The notes under the pieces: model-generated | What the model was told of the DNA's origin: nothing | The model's database searches: none | Seen by the model: only the letters and a program-made list of their open reading frames with translations | Origin: Flavobacteriaceae bacterium UJ101 | GTDB taxonomy: Bacteria > Bacteroidota > Bacteroidia > Flavobacteriales > UJ101 | NCBI GenBank assembly: GCA_001880285.1 | Contig: CP016269.1 | Coordinates: 2,180,501 to 2,244,500, forward strand | DNA length: 64,000 nucleotides | Direction of reading: 5' to 3' | Position numbers and translations under genes: made by a program | Shown: positions 45,822 through 54,345 of the stretch, piece after piece | Layout of the letters: each line of letters begins with the position of its first letter | Position numbering within the stretch: position 1 is the first letter of the stretch

Positions 45822-46898
45822 CTAAGATTCTTTAGTATCCAATTCATCACGTAGAATATTTCCTAAGAGCATAAAGGAAAGAACCAGTAGCATAATGCAA
45901 AGTCCAGGAGCGATAGCTAAATGAGCGTTCCCAAGAATAATTTGCGAATAATGTTCCTTAATTATACTACCCCAAGATGGTACAGGAGGTTGTGCTCCAA
46001 TTCCTAAAAAGCTTAGCCCACTTTCAATTAAAATTGCAGCGGCAAAGTTAGCGGCTGATATTACAATGATGGGACCCCAAGCATTTGGTAAAATATGATG
46101 AAAGATAAGACGCAAATCTGAAAAACCAAGTGCTCTTCCGGCTTCTACAAATTCTTTTTCTTTGATAGATATAAATTGACCTCTTGTAATACGGGCTACT
46201 TCAACCCACATAGTCAACCCAACAGCTATGAAAACTTGAAAAAATCCTTTTCCTAGCGCAAGCGTAATAGCTATAACTAATAAAAGTGTAGGAATGGACC
46301 ATATAATATTGATAATCCACATAATAAAAGCATCTATTTTACCACCAAAATATCCTGCTAATGCACCTAAAGTAACACCTACAATGAGGGAAATGAGAAC
46401 AGCTATAAATCCTACAAAGAAAGAAATACGAGTTCCAATAAGTAATCGAGAAAGAAAATCACGACCGTATTTATCTGTTCCTAAATAAAAAGTTTTAGTT
46501 TTTAAAAATGTTTTGTCTAGAGGTGAAGTTAGATTTTTTTTCTCTCCTGAAGCGGTTGTATAACGTATGATTTTATTATCTTTAATTTCGGTGTTGAGCA
46601 CAGGAACTTCTTCAAAATGTACTTTTTTACCTAAAAATAATTGCTCTAATATATTTTTTTGTGTTACACCTTGAATAGGAATTTGTAAAATCTGTGTGGT
46701 GAATCCAATAGGTTTGTTTGCCAAAGTAATATGCATTTGGTTGGCGTTTTCGGTAGAGTCAGGAGCAATAGCATAACCAAAAACTGCAATGAATCCTGAG
46801 ATAAGGATAATTAAAATGGAAAAACTCCCAATGATATTTTTTTTGAATATCATTAGGAGTATATGATGTAATGATTTATTTTCTAAATTATTATTCAT
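45822..46898 (-). CDS. ABC transporter permease, DppC/OppC type
   Basis: A 358-residue inner-membrane permease. The DppC-like N-terminal helix is followed by a periplasmic insertion of about 100 residues, then a transmembrane core with the EAA loop (VEAGRALGFSDLRLIFHHILPNAWGPI) that contacts the ATPase. Typical features are KYGRDFLSRLLIGTR and LGIGAQPPVPSWGSII. Dpp/Opp systems import peptides or nickel. No ATPase, second permease or binding protein is nearby; it overlaps the Ctp protease gene by 8 bases instead. Confidence 0.9.
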   Translation of the reverse strand: MNNNLENKSLHHILLMIFKKNIIGSFSILIILISGFIAVFGYAIAPDSTENANQMHITLANKPIGFTTQILQIPIQGVTQKNILEQLFLGKKVHFEEVPVLNTEIKDNKIIRYTTASGEKKNLTSPLDKTFLKTKTFYLGTDKYGRDFLSRLLIGTRISFFVGFIAVLISLIVGVTLGALAGYFGGKIDAFIMWIINIIWSIPTLLLVIAITLALGKGFFQVFIAVGLTMWVEVARITRGQFISIKEKEFVEAGRALGFSDLRLIFHHILPNAWGPIIVISAANFAAAILIESGLSFLGIGAQPPVPSWGSIIKEHYSQIILGNAHLAIAPGLCIMLLVLSFMLLGNILRDELDTKES

Positions 46899-48999
46899 TT
46901 AAATCTTGTAGTACATGTACAGCTTCTTCTAATTGAATATCTTGAACAATATTTTCATGCCATACTTTACGTTTTTCAGCTAAAACTGAATCGTTTTTAA
47001 CTAAAACTTTTTCATAATCAGGTGATTCAATTTCAAGTCCGTTTTTATAATTTTTAAAGATCGAATCAAAATGTTCAGCTTTTGCTTCTTGTTCTTTTTT
47101 ACTTTTTTGATATTCTTCAAAATTTAAACTAATCGATTTTCGGTCTTTCAATTCATCAAACCATTTGGCGTTATCATCTAATAATTTGAAGTTAGGACTT
47201 TCTTTAATTCGTTCAGCACTTTTTTCTTTAATCTTTTTCATTTTGATTTTCTGATCCCACTTTTCATAACGGGCAGGATCTATTTTATCAAATCCTAAAG
47301 CATTGTCATAATCACGCTCACCTACATCTGTATATAAAAACTTATTAGGTAATACGATATCAGAAGAAACACCTTCTAACTGAGTTGAACCACCATTTAT
47401 ACGGTAAAATTTTTGAATGGTTAATTTGATAGCACCTAAATCATCAGTGTTTCCAAAAACATTAACTGGATAAAAACTTTGAACTGTTCCTTTTCCAAAA
47501 GTTTGTTTACTTCCAATAATAACAGCACGATCATAATCTTGTAAAGCTGCAGCTAAAATTTCAGAAGCTGAAGCTGAAAATTCATTGACTAAAACAACAA
47601 CAGGACCATCCCAATCAATACTAGAATCAACATCTCTTAAAACACGTTCGTTACCTGCTTGTGTTTTTACTTGTACAACAGGCCCTTTTTCGATAAACAT
47701 ACCTACAATATCAACTACTGTCGCTAAAGATCCTCCTCCATTATTTCGTAAATCAATAATAATTCCTTTAATATTTTCAGATTTTAAGGCTAATAATTCT
47801 TTTTCAAAATCGGTAGCAGCATTTCGGTCACTTGGATCATTTGGGTTGAAATAAAACTCAGGTAGGTTAATTAATCCATATTTTGTATTATGATCATCTA
47901 CGATTATAGCTGATTTAGCATAAGAAGCATCGTATTCAATAATATCACGTACGATTGGAATTTCTTTGTTACTTCCATCTTCTTTCTCAACAGTTAACAA
48001 TACAGTAGTCCCTTTTTTACCTCGAATTAAACGAATGGCATCATCTAGTTTCATTCCAACAACACTTACTGGTTCTTTTCCTTTTTGTGCAACTTTTAAA
48101 ATTTTATCACCTGCTTCTAGATCACCTTGTTTCCAACTAGGACTTCCGATTACAATTTCTTTAATAGTAGGATAACCTTTAACATCTTGAATCATAGCAC
48201 CAATTCCTTCCAATTTTCCAGAGATTCCAAAGTCAAAATCTTCTTTACTTTTAGGTGAAAAATAGGTGGTATGTGGATCAAATAATTCAGTATATGAATT
48301 TACATAACTACTGAACCAGTCCTTTTTATCACGTTGTAGAAAGCGTCTAAAAAAGTCTTGATAATCTTCTTTTACTTTTTCACGAGCTTCTTTTTCAATT
48401 TCAGTAAATGATTTTTGAGTATAAGTAGAGTCGTTCTTTTCTTTTTTCTTTTCCTGCTCTTCCATGATGGAAGAAATTTCACCTAAAGTAGAATATTTTA
48501 AAATTTCCTTCCATTTTGCTAAAAGCTCTTGTGTGTTTTTTGGATAAGAATATTGTTCTTCGTCTAAGATAAAATGATCTTGTTTGTTAAAATCAAAAGG
48601 GGTATCTAATAAAGAAGAGAAATGATCTTGAATATATTTAATACGTGTTTGTAATGTATCAATTGAAGCATTATAAAACGTTGTATTTAAATTTTCAATA
48701 TCATCATCCATTTTAGTACGATTTTTAATCATTTGATCGTAATCACTTTGAGTTAAGTATCGTTTGTATGGATCTATACGTTCTAGGTAATTATCAAAAA
48801 CTTTTTCAGAATATTGATCATTAAACTCTTTAGGTTGGAAATGACGTAAGGATAAAATTCTACGTATATTTTTAAGAATAGCTTTTTGATTTTTGTCTAT
48901 ATCGCCTTCACCATTGTTATGCGGTTTGCAAAAGCTGAAAACCAAAAGTGATGCTACGATTACCCCTATAAATGCGAAGCTTATTTTTTTAAAACTCAT
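46891..48999 (-). CDS. C-terminal processing (tail-specific) protease, Prc type
   Basis: A 702-residue exported protease (N-terminal signal or anchor FIGVIVASLLVFSFC). An N-terminal helical domain is followed by a PDZ domain (KLEGIGAMIQDVKGYPTIK...GDKILKVAQKG). The S41 peptidase core has the Ser in NEFSASASEIL and the Lys in SKQTFGKGTVQ, forming the Ser-Lys dyad. A long charged C-terminal domain follows. Prc proteases trim envelope proteins and control cell-wall hydrolases. Overlaps the downstream permease start. Confidence 0.93.
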   Translation of the reverse strand: MSFKKISFAFIGVIVASLLVFSFCKPHNNGEGDIDKNQKAILKNIRRILSLRHFQPKEFNDQYSEKVFDNYLERIDPYKRYLTQSDYDQMIKNRTKMDDDIENLNTTFYNASIDTLQTRIKYIQDHFSSLLDTPFDFNKQDHFILDEEQYSYPKNTQELLAKWKEILKYSTLGEISSIMEEQEKKKEKNDSTYTQKSFTEIEKEAREKVKEDYQDFFRRFLQRDKKDWFSSYVNSYTELFDPHTTYFSPKSKEDFDFGISGKLEGIGAMIQDVKGYPTIKEIVIGSPSWKQGDLEAGDKILKVAQKGKEPVSVVGMKLDDAIRLIRGKKGTTVLLTVEKEDGSNKEIPIVRDIIEYDASYAKSAIIVDDHNTKYGLINLPEFYFNPNDPSDRNAATDFEKELLALKSENIKGIIIDLRNNGGGSLATVVDIVGMFIEKGPVVQVKTQAGNERVLRDVDSSIDWDGPVVVLVNEFSASASEILAAALQDYDRAVIIGSKQTFGKGTVQSFYPVNVFGNTDDLGAIKLTIQKFYRINGGSTQLEGVSSDIVLPNKFLYTDVGERDYDNALGFDKIDPARYEKWDQKIKMKKIKEKSAERIKESPNFKLLDDNAKWFDELKDRKSISLNFEEYQKSKKEQEAKAEHFDSIFKNYKNGLEIESPDYEKVLVKNDSVLAEKRKVWHENIVQDIQLEEAVHVLQDLNE

Positions 49000-49021
49000 A
49001 CTTTCTTGTATCTTTGAATGA

Positions 49022-49029
49022 CAAATTTA
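49022..49029 (-). promoter_or_regulatory. -7 box of the Ctp protease-permease operon
   Basis: Minus-strand TAAATTTG, 22 bases before the protease start. Confidence 0.55.
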
Positions 49030-49105
49030 ACGAAATTATTGTGGTATAGTTAGTTCTTCTCAAAAACTTTACCAAAAATAGTCATAAAAACACAAAATAA
49101 ATAAA

Positions 49106-49564
49106 ATGATCGACAATCTTCAGCAAGGTTTCTTTGGAATTGGAATTCAGAATGGGAAAACACCTGAAAACTTAGGTGTTTTATGGCGATCAGCTCAAAA
49201 TTTAGGAGCCAGTTTTATTTTTACGATTGGAAACCGATATGCTAAGCAAGCCTGTGATACACATAAAGCAGTGGGAGCCATGCCTTATTTTCATTACGAT
49301 ACGTTTGATGATTTTTATAATAATTTACCGAAAGGTGCAATGTTGGTTGGAGTAGAGTTAACGGATGAAGCTGTTCCTTTAGAAACATTTCATCATCCGT
49401 GGCGTTGTGTTTATTTATTGGGAGCAGAGGATCATGGGTTATCCAAAAGAGCTATAGAAAAGTCTCACCATTTAGTAAAATTTAACTCTCAGTTAAGTTT
49501 GAATGTTTCTGTTGCAGGGAGTATTGTTATGTATGATCGAAATTTAAATAAACCAAGATCTTAA
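49106..49564 (+). CDS. SpoU-family RNA methyltransferase
   Basis: A 152-residue, single-domain SPOUT methyltransferase. Motif 1 (NLGVLWRSAQNLGA), motif 2 (YLLGAEDHGLSKRA) and motif 3 (SLNVSVAGSIVMYDR) are present, forming the knotted SAM site. It lacks the extra RNA-binding domain of TrmH/RlmB, so the target nucleotide (probably a 2'-O-ribose of tRNA or rRNA) cannot be named. It is followed 21 bases later by surE. Confidence 0.9.
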   Translation: MIDNLQQGFFGIGIQNGKTPENLGVLWRSAQNLGASFIFTIGNRYAKQACDTHKAVGAMPYFHYDTFDDFYNNLPKGAMLVGVELTDEAVPLETFHHPWRCVYLLGAEDHGLSKRAIEKSHHLVKFNSQLSLNVSVAGSIVMYDRNLNKPRS

Positions 49565-49585
49565 ATTGTATAAAAAAGAATAAAT

Positions 49586-50347
49586 ATGGAAAGACCTCTT
49601 ATATTAGTGACCAACGATGATGGAATTACAGCACCTGGAATTCGTGCTCTGATTTCTGTAATGAATGAAATAGGAGAAGTTTATGTAGTAGCACCTGATA
49701 AACCACAATCAGGTATGGGACATGCTATTACAATTGATTCAACATTGAGTTGTGATGAAATTAAAATTGATGATGGTCCTCAGAAAGAGCGAAGCTGTTC
49801 TGGAACACCAGTAGATTGTGTGAAATTGGCAATTGATAAAATAGTTCCTCGAAGACCGGATATTTGTGTTTCAGGGATTAATCATGGATCAAATTCATCG
49901 ATTAATGTAATTTACTCAGGAACAATGTCCGCAGCAGTAGAAGCTGGAGTAGAAGGAGTCCCTGCTGTAGGGTTTTCATTATTAGATTTTTCATGGGGAG
50001 CTAATTTTGAACCTGCTAAGAAGTATATCAAGCAAATTGTTTTAAATGTGTTAGAAAAAGGTTTGCCTAAAGGTGTTGTTTTAAATGTAAACATACCTGC
50101 TGTTGAAGCTATTAAAGGTATTAAAGTTACACGTCAAGCTAAGGCAAAATGGAGAGAAGATTATGAAAAAAGAGAAGATCCTCGTGGTCGAGAATATTAT
50201 TGGTTGGTAGGGAAATTTGTAAATGAAGATGAAGGAAATGATACTGATGTAGTAGCCTTAGAAGAAGACTATATATCAATTGTACCGGTTCAATTTGATT
50301 TAACAGCTTACCATTTTATGGAAGAATTAAAAACATGGAAAATATAA
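49586..50347 (+). CDS. surE: 5'/3'-nucleotidase SurE
   Basis: A 253-residue metal-dependent nucleoside monophosphatase. The metal site is made of VTNDDGITAPGI at 8-19 (the Asp pair), a Ser in the QSGMGHAITI segment, and Asn in SGINHGSNSS. SurE dephosphorylates nucleotides and contributes to stress survival. Cotranscribed with the methyltransferase; ends at a strong terminator. Confidence 0.94.
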   Translation: MERPLILVTNDDGITAPGIRALISVMNEIGEVYVVAPDKPQSGMGHAITIDSTLSCDEIKIDDGPQKERSCSGTPVDCVKLAIDKIVPRRPDICVSGINHGSNSSINVIYSGTMSAAVEAGVEGVPAVGFSLLDFSWGANFEPAKKYIKQIVLNVLEKGLPKGVVLNVNIPAVEAIKGIKVTRQAKAKWREDYEKREDPRGREYYWLVGKFVNEDEGNDTDVVALEEDYISIVPVQFDLTAYHFMEELKTWKI

Positions 50348-50360
50348 ATAAGAAATAAAA

Positions 50361-50389
50361 AAATCCCGATTTTAAAATCGGGATTTTTT
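50361..50389. terminator. Bidirectional terminator between surE and the CTD protein gene
   Basis: AAATCCCGATTTT / AAAATCGGGATTTTTT perfect inverted repeat with T-tracts on both strands. Confidence 0.85.
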
Positions 50390-50391
50390 AG

Positions 50392-50751
50392 TTATAATTT
50401 GATTAAATGTTTCATTTCTTGTGTGTTATCACTCAGAAGAACCTTGACGAAATACTTGCCCGAAGCTAATCGAGATACGTTGACTTGTTCTTTGTGATTG
50501 TAGGAATGTTTAGGAGAATAATCTAAAATTTTATTTCCAACAATATTAAACACAATAATTCGTTTTACTTGTACGTTATTATTTTTAGTAGAAACGTAGA
50601 AAAAGTCCTTTGCAGGATTTGGATAAACCTGAACTATATCATTTCCTTTTTTTACTGGAGGATCACTTTCATATACAGCAAAGTCACTCGCAGAAAGGCT
50701 TCCTGCAAATAGTAATGCTAACAATATGTTAAAAACAATCTTCATTTTCAC
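50392..50751 (-). CDS. Minimal type IX secretion C-terminal-domain protein
   Basis: A 119-residue protein made almost only of a signal peptide (cleavage about LSA-SD) and a type A T9SS sorting domain from about residue 40. It has the hallmark VYPNPAKDFFYV, a central VFNIVGNKIL, and the ending GKYFVKVLLSDNTQEMKHLIKL. T9SS domains normally follow a large cargo; here about 20 residues remain between signal and domain. It could be a decoy, an adaptor or a remnant. Own promoter. Confidence 0.85.
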   Translation of the reverse strand: MKMKIVFNILLALLFAGSLSASDFAVYESDPPVKKGNDIVQVYPNPAKDFFYVSTKNNNVQVKRIIVFNIVGNKILDYSPKHSYNHKEQVNVSRLASGKYFVKVLLSDNTQEMKHLIKL

Positions 50752-50761
50752 TAAAATTACA

Positions 50762-50769
50762 ACAAAAAT
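50762..50769 (-). promoter_or_regulatory. -7 box of the CTD protein gene
   Basis: Minus-strand TATTTTTG, 10 bases before the start codon; this implies a very short leader. Confidence 0.5.
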
Positions 50770-50827
50770 ATAAAATATTGGTTAATTTTACTGTAAATTT
50801 TAAATATAAATTACAAAAAGTAGGCCA

Positions 50828-51802
50828 ATGTTTCCATATAAGAGAAATCGTCGTTTAAGAACAAACGAATCCATCCGTAGTTTAGTCAGAGAAAATATAC
50901 TAACTCCTCACGACTTCTTAGTACCATTATTTGTGGTTGAAGGAGAAAATATAAAAGAAGAAATATCTTCCATGCAGGGATATTATCGAATGTCTTTAGA
51001 TTTAATTCGAAAAGAAGTAAAAGAATTATGGCAGATGGGAATCCGTTCGGTTTTAGTTTTTGTAAAAGTTCCAGATGATTTAAAAGATAACAAAGGAACA
51101 GAAGCGTTAAATTCAAATGGATTAATGCAACGTGCTGTACGTGAAATTAAAGAAGTATGTCCTGAAATGATTATAATGACAGATGTGGCATTAGATCCTT
51201 ATTCATCTTACGGTCATGATGGAATTGTAGAAAATGGAATTATTGTGAATGATGCTACTGTTGAAGTTTTGGCACAAATGACTTTGTCACATGCACAAGC
51301 TGGTGCTGATTTTGTAGCACCATCTGATATGATGGATGGACGAATTTTAGCAATGCGTGAAACCTTAGAAACAGAAGGGTTTATCAATACAGGAATTATG
51401 AGCTATAGTGCTAAATATGCTTCTTCTTTTTATGGACCCTTTCGTGATGCATTAGATTCAGCACCTGGTTTTGGTGACAAAAAAACGTATCAAATGGATT
51501 TTCATAATAGTGAAGAAGCCGTTCGTGAAACATTACTAGACATTGAAGAAGGAGCCGATATTGTGATGGTAAAACCTGGAATGCCTTATTTGGATGTGGT
51601 AAAAACAATTAAAGAAGTTTCAGAAGTACCGGTATCCGTTTATCAAGTAAGTGGAGAATATGCGATGATTAAAGCAGCAGCTGAAAAAGGCTGGTTGAAT
51701 CATGATGAAACTATGATGGAAAGTTTAATTGCTTTTAAAAGAGCTGGAGCAGATTTAATTGCTACATATTTCGCTAAAGAAGCTATTAAATTGATGAAAT
51801 AA
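50828..51802 (+). CDS. hemB: Delta-aminolevulinic acid dehydratase
   Basis: A 324-residue enzyme that condenses two aminolevulinate molecules to porphobilinogen in haem synthesis. The Schiff-base Lys is Lys249 (VMVKPGMPYLD), and FVAPSDMMDGR holds the second-site segment. The metal-binding stretch reads DVALDPYSSYGHDG: Ala121, Asp123 and Asp131 replace the three cysteines of Zn-dependent HemB, so this is the Mg/K-dependent type. No recognised promoter box. Confidence 0.95.
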   Translation: MFPYKRNRRLRTNESIRSLVRENILTPHDFLVPLFVVEGENIKEEISSMQGYYRMSLDLIRKEVKELWQMGIRSVLVFVKVPDDLKDNKGTEALNSNGLMQRAVREIKEVCPEMIIMTDVALDPYSSYGHDGIVENGIIVNDATVEVLAQMTLSHAQAGADFVAPSDMMDGRILAMRETLETEGFINTGIMSYSAKYASSFYGPFRDALDSAPGFGDKKTYQMDFHNSEEAVRETLLDIEEGADIVMVKPGMPYLDVVKTIKEVSEVPVSVYQVSGEYAMIKAAAEKGWLNHDETMMESLIAFKRAGADLIATYFAKEAIKLMK

Positions 51803-51844
51803 TTTACAGTTTAGTAAAAATATTGATAAACTTAAATTAAACAC

Positions 51845-52873
51845 ATGTATATAAAAAGAGATCTTAGTTTTAAATTGATCATGAGGCTTGCGTGGAAAAA
51901 TTTAATTTTTTTTACATTATGGGCCTTGATTGTTTTTTCACTTTATCATTTTTTTCATTGGGATTTTATTGATTTACCCTTTTTACCCATAAGTACTATA
52001 GGTACAGCTGTGGCGTTTTATTTAGGTTTTAAAAACAATGCCTCTTACGATCGTTTTTGGGAGGCACGTAAAATCTGGGGAGGAATTGTAAATTATAGTC
52101 GTACTTGGGGGAATCAAGTGATGGCATTGGTTCAAGATAGTGCTTCACAAAAAGAAATGATTTACCGTCATATAGCCTGGATTAATGCGTTACGAATTCA
52201 ATTAAGAAGACGAAGTAGTTTTTCAATAAATCATAATTCGAATCGTTTAATTAAAAATAAATTAAGAAGGCATCGTTCTCAATTAAGCCATGCATGGGAA
52301 GATGATGTACATCCTTTTCTAAATGATCAAGAATTTCATGAAGTTACGGGTTATCAGAATATTGCGACTCAATTGATTCGTAAACAAGGAGATCAATTGG
52401 AAACATTAACCTCAAAGCAAAAAATTAGAGATTCGTATACACAAATGGAAATGATGCGCTCTTTAGAAGAATTTTATAATCTTCAAGGAAAATGTGAGCG
52501 AATTAAAAATACACCTTTCCCTCGTCAATACGCCTATTTTAGTAAAGTTTTTGTTTGGATTTTTGTTTTACTGATTCCTTTTGGATTATTAGATGTCTTT
52601 GAAGAAAGTTTTATAAATGAACACGAAGGACATTTTACAGGTGTTTTTGAAGATGTTTACGTATTTTTGATGATTCCTTTTTCTGTTTTGATATCCTATA
52701 TTTTTACAACTATGGAAATAGTTGGAGATCAATCAGAAGATCCTTTTGAAAAATTTATTAATGATGTCCCGATGACAGCCATTTGCCGTACTATTGAGAT
52801 TGATTTACGTGAAATGCTTGGAGAAACAGATTTACCAGAAAAAACTCAACCTATTGATGATATTTTGTATTAA
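51845..52873 (+). CDS. Bestrophin-family anion channel
   Basis: A 342-residue membrane protein of the bestrophin/UPF0187 family, pentameric channels for chloride or other anions. Features: N-terminal helix, the segment FYLGFKNNASYDRFWEARKIWGG with the conserved RFWE, four transmembrane helices, and a C-terminal part (GDQSEDPFEKFINDVPM) typical of bacterial members. It lies 42 bases after hemB and may share its transcript. Confidence 0.88.
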   Translation: MYIKRDLSFKLIMRLAWKNLIFFTLWALIVFSLYHFFHWDFIDLPFLPISTIGTAVAFYLGFKNNASYDRFWEARKIWGGIVNYSRTWGNQVMALVQDSASQKEMIYRHIAWINALRIQLRRRSSFSINHNSNRLIKNKLRRHRSQLSHAWEDDVHPFLNDQEFHEVTGYQNIATQLIRKQGDQLETLTSKQKIRDSYTQMEMMRSLEEFYNLQGKCERIKNTPFPRQYAYFSKVFVWIFVLLIPFGLLDVFEESFINEHEGHFTGVFEDVYVFLMIPFSVLISYIFTTMEIVGDQSEDPFEKFINDVPMTAICRTIEIDLREMLGETDLPEKTQPIDDILY

Positions 52874-52891
52874 GAAAATGACTACTTAGAT

Positions 52892-54172
52892 TTAAACTTT
52901 AATTACAATCTTATTCTTATACAAAAGGTAAGCAAATATAAAATAGACAAATACGATACTTAACGCAAACAATAAAGAAGTAAATTTCTCAGGAAGTAGC
53001 ATACTTTGATAGAAAGTTTCGTAAATCCAATCGTAGATAGAAATGGTTTTTCCGCTATTTTCAAACTGAATTAGATAGAAATTTTTAGCAATAAATTCTG
53101 ATAAAAAATAAACTGTAATAGAGTTAGAGCCAAAAAAGATAAAAGGCTTACCCCATTTTGTGATGTTTTTAAGGTCTGTTATATAAAAAATACAACTTAA
53201 AAAGACGCAAGCCCAACCGGCGGTTACTAAAACATAACTACTGGTCCATAGTGTTTTATTTATAGGAAAATAGTAATCCCAAAGATGTCCTAGTATAACA
53301 GAAACAATCCCAATACTAAGAATCCATTGACACTTTTGAAATAAAGTCTTTGAAGAGGTGATAAGTTGCCCAATTAATAACCCAAAGATAGCAGTTGCAA
53401 TAGATGGTAAAGTCCCTACAATACCCTCTGGATCGAAATCAGGTTGCCACATATGAACTCCTAATAACATTTTATCGACATGCATAACCCAATTATGGGG
53501 AGCACGGTTAAAAGTAGGTGAAACATTTTCTGAAAAAGGTAGAAAACCCGTCCAAAACCAATAGCCCCCTAAAATGAAAAGTAAAATTCCCAATTGTGTT
53601 TTCCAAGAAGTTTTTAAAAAGATAAGAGAGGTGATAAAGAAAACAATTCCAATACGTTGTAAAACTCCAGGAATCCGTATAGGATCTAAGTCGTCTAATA
53701 CAAAATAGGGAGTTAAGGTATAACATAAGATAAAGATGAGCAAAGCATATTCCAAATAACGATTTTGAATATTATCTGATAAATAATAGAGAATTAATCC
53801 TGCTATCAAAAGCATTAAGATAATAAAAAGGAGTACTTCAGCTAAACTATAAGGAACAGCAGTAAAAGGCCAAAAAGGAATGTAAATTTTTAAAAATAAA
53901 CCAAGTAGAATTAGTTTTAATGCACGAACTCCCACTTTTTTATAAAGGTTAAGGTCTACCGTCTTTTTTTTGTTTTTTAAAGCAAAACTAATAGAGCAAC
54001 CTACAATGAAGAGAAAAAAAGGAAATATTAGATCTGTTGGGGTATAACCATGCCATGTTGCGTGTTGTAATGGAGCATAAATATGGGACCATGTTCCGGG
54101 TGTATTAACGAGAATCATAGCTGCAATGGTAATTCCTCTAAATATATCAATGGCTTGTATGCGTTGCTTCAT
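52892..54172 (-). CDS. DUF5009/HGSNAT-like membrane acyltransferase
   Basis: A 426-residue protein with about 11 transmembrane helices. The N-terminus RIQAIDIFRGITIAAMILVN and the following HATWHGYTPTDLIFPFFLFIVG are the signature of the family related to heparan-alpha-glucosaminide N-acetyltransferase, which transfers acetyl across the membrane to sugars. The conserved His in the WHGYTPTD loop is the likely acetyl acceptor. Substrate unknown, probably an envelope glycan. Convergent with the bestrophin gene. Confidence 0.85.
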   Translation of the reverse strand: MKQRIQAIDIFRGITIAAMILVNTPGTWSHIYAPLQHATWHGYTPTDLIFPFFLFIVGCSISFALKNKKKTVDLNLYKKVGVRALKLILLGLFLKIYIPFWPFTAVPYSLAEVLLFIILMLLIAGLILYYLSDNIQNRYLEYALLIFILCYTLTPYFVLDDLDPIRIPGVLQRIGIVFFITSLIFLKTSWKTQLGILLFILGGYWFWTGFLPFSENVSPTFNRAPHNWVMHVDKMLLGVHMWQPDFDPEGIVGTLPSIATAIFGLLIGQLITSSKTLFQKCQWILSIGIVSVILGHLWDYYFPINKTLWTSSYVLVTAGWACVFLSCIFYITDLKNITKWGKPFIFFGSNSITVYFLSEFIAKNFYLIQFENSGKTISIYDWIYETFYQSMLLPEKFTSLLFALSIVFVYFIFAYLLYKNKIVIKV

Positions 54173-54317
54173 TAGTATACAATTAATTTAGATGAAATAT
54201 AATGATATAAAAAGAAAAAAAAGACTCTTTTATATCAAAAGCGTATAATTTTATATTAACACCAAAAATGAAACTTTTTACTACGAATTTCTACGTACAA
54301 ATTTCTAATTAATTTTG

Positions 54318-54325
54318 TACCTTCG
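54318..54325 (+). promoter_or_regulatory. Possible -7 box of lysS
   Basis: TACCTTCG is a TANNTTYG variant, 20 bases before the ATG at 54346. It lies at the end of an imperfect GTACAAA / TTTTGTAC inverted repeat. Confidence 0.4.
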
Positions 54326-54345
54326 CAGTTCCTAAAAATAGAAGT

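Noticed and set aside
50392-50751. The CTD-only gene as a pseudogene fragment
   Set aside because: It has a complete signal peptide, an intact domain, its own promoter box and a terminator; there is no cargo-coding remnant next to it.
54295-54320. GTACAAA / TTTTGTAC inverted repeat before lysS as a regulator site
   Set aside because: Only seven paired bases in A/T-rich sequence, and no T-box-like or other known leader structure is visible.
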